Shown: one piece after another, positions 22,962 through 32,025 of the stretch
Layout of the letters: every line of letters begins with the position of its first letter
Position numbering within the stretch: the stretch's first letter is position 1
Assembly (NCBI GenBank): GCA_019448385.1
Contig: JAGTXO010000052.1
Coordinates: forward strand, 1-64,000
Source: Diacronema lutheri
Taxonomy: Eukaryota > Haptophyta > Pavlovophyceae > Pavlovales > Pavlovaceae
Length of the DNA: 64,000 bases
Direction: 5' to 3'
Notes under the pieces: generated by a model
Database searches by the model: none
What the model saw: the letters and a program-made list of their open reading frames with translations, nothing else
Told to the model about the DNA's origin: nothing
Program-made: the position numbers and the translations under genes

Positions 22962-23306
22962 TCAGCCGTGCATGCCACGGTGCAGGAGCGGCAGCATGAC
23001 CAGCGCGGGAAGGCCGGCGGGGTCGGCGAAGAGGTCGTGCAGCACGTGCCCGTCCGACGTGATCGCAGTGTCGGCGATTGAGCTGCCGATGGCCACGAAG
23101 CGCATCGCGTCGTGGCTGCGCTGCAGCTCCTTCTCGGGCAGGTGCACCGGCGGTCCGCGGTGCATGTGCATGTCGGCGAGGGTCGCTTGCAGGATCGAGT
23201 CAGTCGCATCGGCCGCTCGGCCGACGGACTGCGCGCTGAGGTGCCCCGCGTCGCGCAGCGCGCAGCCGTGCGTGTGCTTGTTCAGCTCCACGTCCAGGGA
23301 GTTCAT
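22962..23306 (-). CDS. Small protein of unknown function
   Basis: A 114-codon intact frame starting at ATG 23306 and ending TGA. Composition is balanced (not the Arg/Ala/Pro of shadow frames): His-rich with KHTHGCALRDAGHLS near the start, a helix-forming middle, HMHRGPPVHLPEKELQRSHD, and a hydrophobic C-terminus (GLPALVMLPLLH). No family is recognised. The gene is convergent with IPMS (about 200 bp between stops) and on the same strand as RPL13. Upstream exons cannot be ruled out. Confidence 0.5.
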   Translation of the reverse strand: MNSLDVELNKHTHGCALRDAGHLSAQSVGRAADATDSILQATLADMHMHRGPPVHLPEKELQRSHDAMRFVAIGSSIADTAITSDGHVLHDLFADPAGLPALVMLPLLHRGMHG

Positions 23307-23814
23307 CGCGCCTGGTTTCCGCGCCTCGTTTGGAACGCCGCGAATCCCGGACGACTATTCTTTGCCTTCCGGACTGCGTTGACTGACACGCGGTTCGTCG
23401 TTCGTTCGCGCGCGTCGGCTCACTCGGCCGGGCCGGCCCGCACGCGAGCGCGGCATCGGCGCGCCAGCACATGCGGCGTGCAGTCGTCCAGTGCGGCCAT
23501 CCGCATGCAAAGTGGTCGCAGATCAGCGGCCGGCCAACGCACTGATCACACTGACACCCGCGCGCGCGGCACGGCACGGGCCACGGGCCCGAGGCCCGAG
23601 CGCGCCAGCCCGGTGCAGGATAGGCAGCCCACCCACCCTGACGCGCGCCACCGCGGCTGCAGCGGCGACGGCAACGTCTGCGGCGCGCTCGCGCTGGCCA
23701 GCCGTGGCGGCGCTGCGCGCAGTGGTCGACCGGCGCGCGCGCGCGCGGCCACGCGCCACGGCGTTCTGCGCGGTGCGGTGCGCACGTACGTCGGCAGCGT
23801 GGGCGGCGTGGCGC
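23307..23814. other. Intergenic stretch, no gene seen
   Basis: Between the small unknown gene and the RPL13 stop codon. Open frames here have skewed composition and no domain. It presumably holds the RPL13 3' end and the promoter of the small gene. Confidence 0.5.
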
Positions 23815-24444
23815 CTACTTCTTCTCCGCCGCCGCCTCGTCCGCCTTCTCCTTGCGGCGCTTCGTGCGCAGGCCCTCGAGGCGCGTGTCGGACCGGATGA
23901 CGCGGAGCGTGTGGTAGACCGACTCCTCCTTCGCCTCGACCGCACGGTACTGCACCTCGGCGGCGGGGCGGACGATGGGAAGCGGGTCGCCCTTCACCTG
24001 CTGCACGCCCTGCTCGATCTCCGCCGCGGTCGCCTTCTCGAGGCCGAGCAGGTTGCCCTTGCCCGGGAAGATGATGAGCTTCTCCTTGTACACCTTGAGC
24101 CGCTGCGTGTTCTCCTGCAGCGACTCGACCGAGTGGTTCTTGCGGCGGTGGTCGACGGCGATGCCAACCGAGCGCGCAACCTTCCTGGCGATGCCCGCCG
24201 CCTTGAGCTCCTCCAGCGTGAAGCCGCGCCCCTTGCGCACCTTCATGTTGTAGCGCACGGTCGGCGCGTGCACGATCGGGCGCAGCAGCCCGCCGGTCGG
24301 GCGCGGGTGCATCGCCGCATTCTTCGCCTGGCGAGCCACGCGACGGCGGTGCTTGCGCGCCGGCTGGTTGAACCAGGTCTTCACCCGGTCCATCCACCGC
24401 TTGTGGTAGTGCGCATTCGGCAGCTGGTTGTTGTGTGCCGGCAT
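23815..24444 (-). CDS. RPL13: 60S ribosomal protein L13 (eL13)
   Basis: A single exon of 209 aa, the normal length for eL13, matching over its whole length: N-terminal HNNQLPNAHYHKRW, basic ARKHRRRVARQAKNA, the GRGFTLEELKAAGI motif, ARSVGIAVDHRRKN, and a Lys/Glu-rich tail. It is a structural protein of the large cytosolic subunit that binds rRNA near the 5.8S/28S region. ATG at 24444 fits the conserved start. It follows the PX gene on the same strand. An AT-rich patch with a TATTAAAA sequence about 100 bp upstream (near 24540) is a candidate core promoter. Confidence 0.96.
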   Translation of the reverse strand: MPAHNNQLPNAHYHKRWMDRVKTWFNQPARKHRRRVARQAKNAAMHPRPTGGLLRPIVHAPTVRYNMKVRKGRGFTLEELKAAGIARKVARSVGIAVDHRRKNHSVESLQENTQRLKVYKEKLIIFPGKGNLLGLEKATAAEIEQGVQQVKGDPLPIVRPAAEVQYRAVEAKEESVYHTLRVIRSDTRLEGLRTKRRKEKADEAAAEKK

Positions 24445-24499
24445 CCTGCTGCGCCCTGCGCTGGGAGACCACGCGGCTGCTACGCGACGGCTTCCGGAC

Positions 24500-24590
24500 T
24501 GTGGCGACCGGATAGCATGGCGGCCTTTGCAACCTTTTTCGCTTTTAATATACTCATAGGGCTTTTAAAGTTTTTGTACACTGCCGCTGC
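24500..24590 (-). promoter_or_regulatory. AT-rich candidate RPL13 promoter
   Basis: A sharp drop in GC content between PX and RPL13. Read toward RPL13 it contains TATATTAAAAGCG and an A-rich GCGAAAAAGG, about 75-110 bp ahead of the ATG. It could instead be the 3' untranslated end of the PX gene, or both. Confidence 0.35.
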
Positions 24591-24697
24591 AGGGCGTCCC
24601 GCGTCCGACGTCCATCGGCGCTGCTGCGCCGACGCTGGCGCCGACGCCAGCGCCGCGGACGAGTACCCTCGCGCGCGCGCGCGCGCGCCGCGAGTGC

Positions 24698-25903
24698 TCA
24701 CGGTACCTTGACGAGGAGGTCGGTCGGTGCGGAGAGCGCGCCGCTCTTGTTGAGGGCATCCGCGAGCGCGTCGGCCGCGAGCTTCGCGAGCAAGCGCTCC
24801 GCGGCGGACGGCGGCGGCCGCGCCGCGAGCGCTCCGAGCCTCTCCATCGCCGCTTCCAGACCCGCCGCGCCCGTGGCAGCCGACGGCGCGTCTGGAGCGC
24901 GCGACGAGAGCGGCACGCGCCGCGCGAGCGCGCGCGCGATCACCGGCGCGTGGCACGCCCGTCGGTGCTCCATCGCGACAGGCTCTAGCGGCTCGGAGCC
25001 GTCGCGCAAATCGATGAACGCATCGGCGACGCGCTCGGCCATCTCCGAGTTGGTGCGCTGCTCGGAGGCCGCCGACGCGTCCGCGTGCTGCCCGCCGGCC
25101 TGCCGAGCGCGCGCCGCGCGGGCGGGAGGGTCGCATCAGGCGGTGGTTGGCTAGCCTCGAGGCCATCGTGCGCGATGCGCGGGCGGCGGTCGGTGCCCCG
25201 CATGGCGCGCGACACACGACGCACGCGCGCGCCTGCCCGTGGCGAGGCAGCGCGCGCCGCCGCGACGTGGCGCGCGGCGCGCGGCGCGGCGTTTTGGCGC
25301 GCGCGCCGTGGCGCGCCGTCGCGGCGCGCACGAGAGCAAACTCATGGAGGTCGTCCGCGAGCATCTGCAGGCCCTTGATCTCGCCCTCGTCGGCGAGGAA
25401 GGCGGCGAAGAGCTCGCTCGCGCGGATCTCCGCGTGCGCAAGGGACGCCTCGAGGAAGGCCTGTAGCCCGCGCGAGCGCGCGTCGACGACGGGCGGGCTC
25501 ATGGGGCCAAAGATGGAGAGCAGCGTCTTTGGCGGGATCGGGGGCACGTTGGTGTAGAGCGCAACGAGGCGCTCGTGCAGGCGGTGCCACTCGCGGTACC
25601 GCCGGAAGACAAGCCAGCGTCGCCCGTCACCCGCGACGCTGAGCACGTAAACCGTGTAGGTGCTGCGCGACAGCAACCGCGCAGCGCGCGGGGGGATGCG
25701 AGGGCAAGACGAAGGCGGCGGCCACGGCCAAGCTGCGGTCACGAGCTGGCCGCCACGCGCACGCGACGGCACGGGCGCGCGAGGCGCGAGGAGAAGCTCG
25801 AGGCGCAGGCTTTGACGCGCGCGTACACCACGCACCTCGTGGGCAGCTGGACCGTGCGCGCGCCCTGAAAGGTCGCGCCGAGCAGAGCGCTCTTCCTCGC
25901 CAT
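24698..25903 (-). CDS. PX-domain protein (phosphoinositide binding)
   Basis: Three exons, 25836-25903, 25332-25662 and 24698-25099, join in frame to 266 aa. The PX domain spans about residues 15-125: VQLPTSTYTVYVLSV, the basic RRYREWHRLHERL that in PX domains contacts PtdIns3P, and the PPIPPKTLLSIFG loop with the PxxP element. PX proteins bind endosomal phosphoinositides and act in membrane sorting. The C-terminal half is Ala-rich helical (EMAERVADAFIDLRDG to DALNKSGALS) without a recognised domain, so a sorting-nexin BAR domain is not established. Donors are GTGCG type. Divergent from the dynein-light-chain-like gene with 38 bp between start codons. Confidence 0.75.
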
Positions 25904-25941
25904 GCTTGGCTTTCTGGGCTGTTGTTTCGTTCGATGGCAGG
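25904..25941. promoter_or_regulatory. 38-bp bidirectional gap, PX / dynein-like gene
   Basis: The distance between the two assigned start codons is too short for two independent core promoters. Either transcription starts inside the neighbouring reading frames or the plus-strand gene starts further downstream. No motif is evident. Confidence 0.35.
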
Positions 25942-28059
25942 ATGCGGCCGTCCGGGTGCGCCCTCTACTTCACGGGACTCGGCGGCACCCACCCGGCCCT
26001 GCGCTCAACGCTCGGCGCGGATGCTCCGAGGTTCGTGGTGAGCAGCGGCGGAATCCTCGTGCCCAAGCCGCCGGCGCCAGCCGGGCTCGCGGGATGCGCG
26101 GATGTGAGCTTCCTCGCCGAGGCCACGGCCGCGGCCTCGTCGGCGCGCTCGCCCTCGCCAACGTGCGCGCCTCCCGCGACGGCTCGCGCTGCTCGCGCGC
26201 GTTCACTGCTCAGCCCGCGCGCAGCCACGGCCGCGTCCGGCTCGCCGCGGCGCGCGCCAGCGACTGGCGCGCGCGCCGGCGAGTCCTCCCGGTTCGCCGC
26301 CGCGAGCGTCGCCGCCGCCGGCGACGCGCTCGGCGCGGACGAGCTGCTGCTCGGCGCGACGTCCGAAAGGCGCGCGCTCCCCGCCAGCCGCGCCGACGTT
26401 CTCGCGCTCGCGCATCGCCTCGACGCCGCGCTCGGCCGCGCGGCGCACGACCGCAACCGCCAGCTCGCGCTGTGGAAGATCGCGCACGCCGAGCTCTTGA
26501 GTCAAGTGCGCGGGCAGTGCGTTGAGCGGGCCGAGCTGCTCGGCCGGAGCCACGCGGTGCTCGTCGGCGCGAGCGAGCAGCTCGAGGCGCAGATACGCGC
26601 GCTCCGCTCCGAGCACGCCGAGGCCTCCGAGGTTCGCCGCTTGGACGCAAGGCTTCGCAGCGCCGAAGCGGCGAACGCGCGCCTCGTACGCGCGAACGCG
26701 CGCCTTGAGGCCGAGATCGAGGCGGAGCGCGCGGCGGCGCGCGGTGAGGCGGCCGCTGCGGATGCGGCCAATCCCGCGCGCCGCCTCGCCTCCGGCGCCA
26801 CGCTCGCGCACGCGCTCGTGCCGCCCGCGGCGCGCGCGGCGCCGCCCGCGGCAGCGCGCGCGCAGCGCGACCGCCCTGGCATGGTCGGCGGCCGCCGCGG
26901 CGATGCTGCGCGCGGCGGCGGCCATCTCTCGCTTGGCGCGCAGCTCGACTCGCTCGCCGCGATGGCGGCAGCAGCAGCACCGGCCGGCGCAAGCGCCAAC
27001 GCCGAGCCCTTCGCGCCGCCTGGCGGGATCACAGCGCGCACGGCGGCTGCCGCTGCGGCCGCTCGCGCCGCCTCCATCGTGCGCAGCCCACCCGTGGGGC
27101 TCACGCCGCCACACGCGCGCGCGACACTGCTTGCCAATGTCTCGAGCGCGCTCGCAGTCCTGCCCGAGCCGGACCGCCTCGACCTACTCCTCGAGCTGTG
27201 CGCGGAAGTGAGCACGCCGGGCGGCGGGGACACGACGGGCGAGGTTGCGCAACACGGCAGCGGCGCGTCTGATGGCGGCGGCGGCGGCGGCGGCGATGGC
27301 GGCGGCTGCGGCGGCGGCGGCGATGGCGGCGGCTGCGGCGGCGGCGGCGATGGCGGCGGCGGCGCGAGCGGCGGCGGAGGCGGCGGCGGCGGCGGCGGCA
27401 GTGCCGATGCGCGCGGCGGCGTGGCGAGCCGTGTCGACGCGCTATGCTCGCTGTACGTTGCGGGCTTTGACGAAACCGAGCGCCGCGCCTTCGTCTCTCG
27501 CGCGCTCGCAGACGCGAGCGCGCTGGAACGGCGCGGCATGCTCGAAAGTGCCTTCCAGGCGCTTTCAGCCCGTGCGGACGAGGGGCCAACAATGGCGTCG
27601 CGAGCGGCTGTCCACGCGGGCGCGAGCGCGGGTACGGCGGCCATCGCGGGCGCGCAGGCTGCGGCGAACGCGGCGGATGTAACGGCCGAATGGCTTGAGT
27701 TGTTTGAAGTCCTTTTTTGGACGCCGGGCGAAACCCGATGGTGCGCGGCACCGGGCGGACCGGACGGATTGGGCGACCGGCTCGCCACCGCTGACCGCGC
27801 GGAGCACCTCTTTGAAGACGACGGTGCGCGTCACATGGTCCGGGCCAAGCGCAAAGCGGATGCGCGACGCGTGCCCGACGCGCGAAGCGGCCAAGTAGAG
27901 CTGGCCGTGCGTGAAGCACGGCTCGGCGAGCCACACGCCCGCGCACCCGAGCGCTTGACCCTGCGCCTTGTTACGCCGGCCGCACCGGGAACTGGCGGTG
28001 CAGCCATGCAAACGCGAACGTGCCCTCGTCGGGCGAGTGGTGGTCGATGCGCGCGATGA
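25942..28059 (+). CDS. Axonemal dynein light-chain-like coiled-coil protein; 3' end overlaps a helicase relic
   Basis: A long uninterrupted frame. Around residues 150-280 is a coiled-coil block (RNRQLALWKIAHAELLSQVR, then CVERAELLGRSHAVLV and LEAQIRALRSEHAEA) resembling the Ax_dynein_light family (p28/DNALI1-type, inner-arm dynein), where the ELIRQV-CAERG-LL pattern is characteristic. A Gly-rich linker of simple GGC repeats (27275-27410) follows, then a helical segment (DALCSLYVAGFDETERRAF). From 27781 on the frame runs antisense to the helicase relic, so the last ~93 codons are probably not ancestral: the gene was either truncated by the insertion or ends by splicing. If correct, the organism has motile flagella. 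The resemblance is by pattern only. ATG 25942 is the first in-frame ATG. Nothing indicates a chromosomal dynein function. Confidence 0.45.
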   Translation: MRPSGCALYFTGLGGTHPALRSTLGADAPRFVVSSGGILVPKPPAPAGLAGCADVSFLAEATAAASSARSPSPTCAPPATARAARARSLLSPRAATAASGSPRRAPATGARAGESSRFAAASVAAAGDALGADELLLGATSERRALPASRADVLALAHRLDAALGRAAHDRNRQLALWKIAHAELLSQVRGQCVERAELLGRSHAVLVGASEQLEAQIRALRSEHAEASEVRRLDARLRSAEAANARLVRANARLEAEIEAERAAARGEAAAADAANPARRLASGATLAHALVPPAARAAPPAAARAQRDRPGMVGGRRGDAARGGGHLSLGAQLDSLAAMAAAAAPAGASANAEPFAPPGGITARTAAAAAAARAASIVRSPPVGLTPPHARATLLANVSSALAVLPEPDRLDLLLELCAEVSTPGGGDTTGEVAQHGSGASDGGGGGGGDGGGCGGGGDGGGCGGGGDGGGGASGGGGGGGGGGSADARGGVASRVDALCSLYVAGFDETERRAFVSRALADASALERRGMLESAFQALSARADEGPTMASRAAVHAGASAGTAAIAGAQAAANAADVTAEWLELFEVLFWTPGETRWCAAPGGPDGLGDRLATADRAEHLFEDDGARHMVRAKRKADARRVPDARSGQVELAVREARLGEPHARAPERLTLRLVTPAAPGTGGAAMQTRTCPRRASGGRCAR

Positions 28060-29324
28060 GCACGGTGCTGTCGCGCCCGGCGGCCGCGCCGGGGCGCGCG
28101 CACTCGAGCAGCCGGCCGCCGGCGCGCACGCCGCGCACGACCAGCCGCGTGCCGCTGCACAGCCCCTCGCCGAGCGAGAGGAGGCGAGTGGCTACGAGCT
28201 CCGCCGGGTAGGCCGAGACGCCTCGGGCAGCTGCACGGGATCGAGCGGGAATGCGCCGGGCATGGCCCCCGCAGGCGGCACCGCCGCGGGAAAGGCGCCG
28301 TCGCCGAGGCTGCGCGGCAGCTTCGCCCACTCGCCCGCGCCGAGCGCGTCGCCCGTGTCGCGCGCCGCGTTCGAGGCGCGAGAGTTCTCGACCAAGGCGT
28401 ACGGCCGATCGTGCTGCCACGATGCCGAGTACTCGAGGCAGGAGCGCACGATCTGCGCGCGCGAGCCGCGCCGCACCACCGGCAAGCACTGGCAAAAGTC
28501 GCCGGCGAGCAGCAACGTCTTGCCGCCGAAGCGCTCGTCGACGCCCGTCACGTCGCGCAAACACCGATCGAGCGAGTCGAGGCGGCCCCGCTTCTGCATC
28601 GGCGCCTCGTCCCCCACGATCATTCGCCGCGGCGGCCACGGAGCGCCCGCGCTCGGAGCGCGGCACGCCATTGAACGGCTTGCCCGTCCGAGTCGGCGCC
28701 GACGGGCACCTTGAAGGTCGAGTGGAAGGTGCGGCCGTCGGGCAGCAGCGTGGCGGCGACGCCCGAGGACGCGCACACGACGACCGCGTGCCCATCCGCG
28801 CGCACGGCGGCGATGATGGCGCGCTCGACGAACGTCTTGCCCGTGCCGCCCGGCGCGTCGCAAAAGTGCAGCCGGTCGCCCACGCCGCGCAGCGCCGAGT
28901 CGACGACCGCGCCGTGGAGCGCGCGCTGCTGGCCGGTCTCGGCCATCGCCGCGCGCGCCGCCGCCGCGCTCGCAGCCTGCTCGGCGCGATCGTAGCCCTG
29001 CGCGCGCGCGAGCTCGCGCCCGCCCGGCCCGGCCGGCGCGCGCGCCGTGCGCAGACCGGCCACCGCCGCGAGCGCCGCCGCGCGCTCGCGCTCGTCGGGC
29101 ACGTACAGCCCCGTGGAGTCGAACGTGTCGGCCCAGGCGGCCACGCTGTACGAGGCGAAGGCGTCCGAGCCGGGCTGCGGCCGCTGCTCGGCGCGCTTCG
29201 GGAGCATGACCCCGCACACGTTCCACTTGGTGCCAAACATCGAGCCCGTGAGCCCCGTGTAGACGCAGTCGAGCTGCGTGGCGATGGCGCAGACGTCCTC
29301 GTGCCGGATCTCGTCGACCGGTTC
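27781..29324 (-). pseudogene. Pif1-type DNA helicase relic, copy B
   Basis: The better preserved copy. In N-to-C order: MFGTKWNVCGVML, FCDAPGGTGKTFVERAI (Walker A), VVVCASSGVAATLL (motif Ia), MIVGDEAPMQ (Walker B region), LLLAGDFCQCLPVV (motif III, the DxxQLPPV-type signature of Pif1/RecD), YALVENSRASN (motif IV area), AQGQALGCAGVWLAEPC, then HGQLYLAASRVG (motif VI) and a terminal VVFKEVL. These motifs identify a superfamily 1B 5'-3' helicase. The frame changes at least three times (near 28650, 28195 and 28000), so it is not functional as sequenced. Its 5' side is cut at 29324, where helicase sequence joins the inverted spacer of the palindromic element. The 3' end coincides with that of copy A, marking the element boundary. 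Confidence 0.75.
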
Positions 29325-29457
29325 GCCATCCGTGGCGTCCAGGATGGCGACTGCGCCCGGGCCGTGACGCCGCGGCGTCGTTCGGCTGCGTCACGGAGGA
29401 GCGCCATCCGTGCGCCACGGAGGAGCGGCAGGACCACGACGCGGCGTGACGCTGGAC
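29325..29457. repeat. Inverted copy of the palindrome spacer at the second locus
   Basis: Matches 8238-8350 in reverse orientation relative to the adjoining element copy 3, and joins directly to helicase codons on its left. Copy A sequence between about 6755 and 8237 is absent here, so the left palindrome arm was lost when the junction formed. Confidence 0.65.
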
Positions 29458-29515
29458 GACGCCATGCTGTCGAGGCGCCATGCTGTCGAGCCGCCATGCT
29501 CCGAGGCGCCGCCGC

Positions 29516-29816
29516 TTTCTAAAAGGGTGTAGGGTGTAGGGTGTAGGATGCAAAACAAGCCCTCCCCACATTTGGGCCCGACGTCACTCCTTCTTCCGTC
29601 ACAGCGTCATTCCTTCTCCCCCTATGGGACTTTCATAACCGTACTTATCCTACACCCTACACTATGTAAATACTTAGAGAATAGATCCATCCTACACTAA
29701 GTAAAAGTACTCGTATGTGAGTAACGTCACGGCTTCGAAGAAGGAATGACGTCGGGCCCAAATGTGGGGAGGGCTTGTTTTGCATCCGACACCCTACACC
29801 CTACACCCTTTTGAAA
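29516..29816 (-). mobile_element. ~300-bp terminal-inverted-repeat element, copy 3
   Basis: Nearly identical to copy 2 (8426-8728), with substitutions such as one T for C in CCGTACTTATCC and a CCGACACC for CCTACACC near its right end. It has the same long inverted ends and AT-richer core. Confidence 0.7.
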
Positions 29817-29950
29817 AGCGGCGCCGAAGGTGGGAGGAAGCCACCCGTATGCGCGCGTTTGAACGTGCGCGGACGGCCGTTGGCTTCGCGCCCTTTCGCC
29901 CACGGTTTGCGCGCCAACGGACCAGTCCTCCGCGGGCGCCGCGCATCGTC

Positions 29951-30229
29951 TCAGGGGCGGTCGGTGTGGTACGCCGCGCGCATCGTCAGCGCCGCGGCGT
30001 CGAGCTCGGCGAGCGAGGGCGCGTACGTGACGCCGCTCAGCACCTCGTCCGCGCCCGCCCTCGTCGCGCTCGCCGCCTCCGCAGTGCGCGCAGGCGGCTT
30101 CGTGACGGCACGCGAGGCCACGCCGCGCGCCGCAGGTGCCTTCGCGCGCTGCATCGTCTGTCTGCCGGTCCGACGCGCTCTGCTCTGAACGAACGGACGG
30201 CACGCCCGACGAGATCTCGTCGCGTGCAC
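29951..30229 (-). CDS. Possible small element ORF, intact only in this copy
   Basis: A 92-codon minus-strand frame ending TGA, whose C-terminal part (DEVLSGVTYAPSLAELDAAA) has natural composition. In copy A a one-base expansion of a C run breaks it. It could be the last exon of a minus-strand element gene divergent from the plus-strand ORF. No homology is recognised. Confidence 0.25.
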   Translation of the reverse strand: MHATRSRRACRPFVQSRARRTGRQTMQRAKAPAARGVASRAVTKPPARTAEAASATRAGADEVLSGVTYAPSLAELDAAALTMRAAYHTDRP

Positions 30230-30240
30230 GCTCGCACAGC

Positions 30241-31073
30241 ATGTACCCCCAGAACGTCTCCGAGCTGCTGCCCGACGAGATCTTCGGCGACGAGCTGCTC
30301 GTCGACCGGCACTACCGCGTGCGCATCCTTCAGCGCGTCGCCCGCCGCCGCGATGCGGCCGAGGCCAACTTTTGGCTCGACGGCGGGCCCGCCGACTCGG
30401 TCGTCGGCGCGTGCATGTGCGGCCGAATCTACGCGCTCAAGTGCATGGGCCGGCTCGTCCGCGGCGCCCGGATCCTCGCGCTGCTGCGCAAGAACGTCGC
30501 GCTCGCCACGTGCCGCGCACACCTCATGGGCCACATGCTCCAGCGCATCGTCGGCGACAGCGGCGTCGCGCGGCTGCTGCAGCTGGTTGCAGCTCGTTCG
30601 CGAGGATCACGACACGCTCAACGCCGAGCACCAGGCCTTGGAAGCACAGCATGACACCGGCCAAGTCATGCGACGGCATGTGCGCGCGCGCCGACGCGCT
30701 CTCCAAGGACCTCGCACGGGCGCACGAGCACGCTCACAAGCTCGATGGCTATCTGGTGTGGTGCAGCGAGCGCCTCGGTGAGAGTGACTCTTTCAACGGA
30801 GCGCTCGAGAACCTGAACACGCGGTGCAGCATGAGATGTGCTGGCTCCACGCCGAGATGTCGTCGCTCGTTGCGAGTTCGCCCGAGGCTTACGCGAACGA
30901 CAGCGAGGCCACCGACTTCAAGGACCACGGCGTGTGCGTCGAGTTCGATGTCTTCAACCGCGACGGGGTCGAGGGCGCGCCCGTGCCCGCGACCGCGCCC
31001 ACGAAGGCAGAGCCGGGCATCGAGTCCGAGTGCATCGCGCCCGCACAGGCAGAGCCGGGCAGCGAGTCCGAAG

Positions 31074-31106
<33 letters not shown>

Positions 31107-31284
31107 GGCAGAGCCGCGCACCGAGCCCAAGTGAGCCAACGTGCCGCCGAACTCGCCCAAGCTCTCGTCGGTCGACAGTCAGGCCACCGAGTACAAGACC
31201 TCCTACGCGAACTCACGTGCTCGCCACCTGCAACGCCTCGAGTTTACGCACGCGTTCGAGTCTGTGCAGGCCGAGGTCGCTTAG
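30241..31284 (+). pseudogene. Unrecognised element-borne ORF, copy B
   Basis: Same reading as copy A (MYPQNVSELLPDEIFGDELL start, several frame changes, TAG at 31282-31284). One visible difference is LLRKNVALATC retained here with synonymous changes relative to copy A. The family is not recognised. Because both copies share every frame change, either introns are present or the ORF was already degenerate when duplicated. Confidence 0.35.
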
Positions 31285-31827
31285 CCAAAGCGCGCCAAGG
31301 TTCCGGCCACCGGCGCATCCAGCCGCTGGCTGCGCAACACGGCGGTGCGCAACACCCGCAGCTCGGCCAACGGCAAGTAGCGCGCCGGCGCAGCGCACGG
31401 TATGCCGCGGCGAGCTCAGTCGCGAAGAGTGTCCGACTGGCCGCGCCCTCCACGGGGTGCACGCGCACTCGGCGCGGTCCGGTCAGTCAGGGGGCCTCAG
31501 CTTGCGCGATGCCAGTTGCGAGCCCCCCCGGAATCCGCCATTCTATTCTACTAGGCGTAAATCACCCAAGCCCTTCCGGTCGCCCGCATTCCGGGGTCGG
31601 ACCCTCCGTCGGCCCGGCTCGGGCCCTCCGTCCGCCGCGCCCGCTCGACCCCGAATTCTACTCCAAATCGGCCGGTCAGGAGGGTGTCTCGGTCCTAGGC
31701 TCGTCATAAGCCTCGCCCCGACCCCTCGAGCGCTCATTGGCTGGCTTTTAACCATTGATTGTACGACCCGGGTCGTACTCTCAGCCTTACACTGGCCGGA
31801 CCAGCCCGGACCGCGCCCTATATAGCG

Positions 31828-32025
31828 AAAGAACAGCCGGCGCGTGGGCTCGAGAGAGCGGGCAAGGCCACGGCCGACGACCGTCGGCCCGCGGCGCGCC
31901 AAGCTGCTGGCGCGCGCGTGCGCGCGCCCACGCAGCCGCCGCGTGTTGGGATGGCTGCGCGACTCTGCTGCCGCGCGAAAGAGAGGCGCGCTTAGACGCG
32001 GCGAACGGACACGGCGGCCTGCCCG
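31828..32025. other. Short unique stretch, no gene seen
   Basis: Joins the duplicated segment to the 3' end of the RCC1-repeat gene. A C run lies just before its stop codon (32033-32042). Nothing else is identifiable. Confidence 0.5.

Larger units (their letters stand above)
29458..31827. repeat. 2.4-kb near-identical duplicated segment, copy B
   Basis: Counterpart of 8351-10738. It includes element copy 3, the unrecognised ORF and the promoter-like end. One C fewer than copy A in the run near 30057 leaves a 92-codon minus-strand frame (30229-29951) intact that is broken in copy A. Confidence 0.85.

Noticed and set aside
23491-24711. Plus-strand long frame across RPL13
   Set aside because: It is antisense of the fully conserved RPL13 coding sequence.
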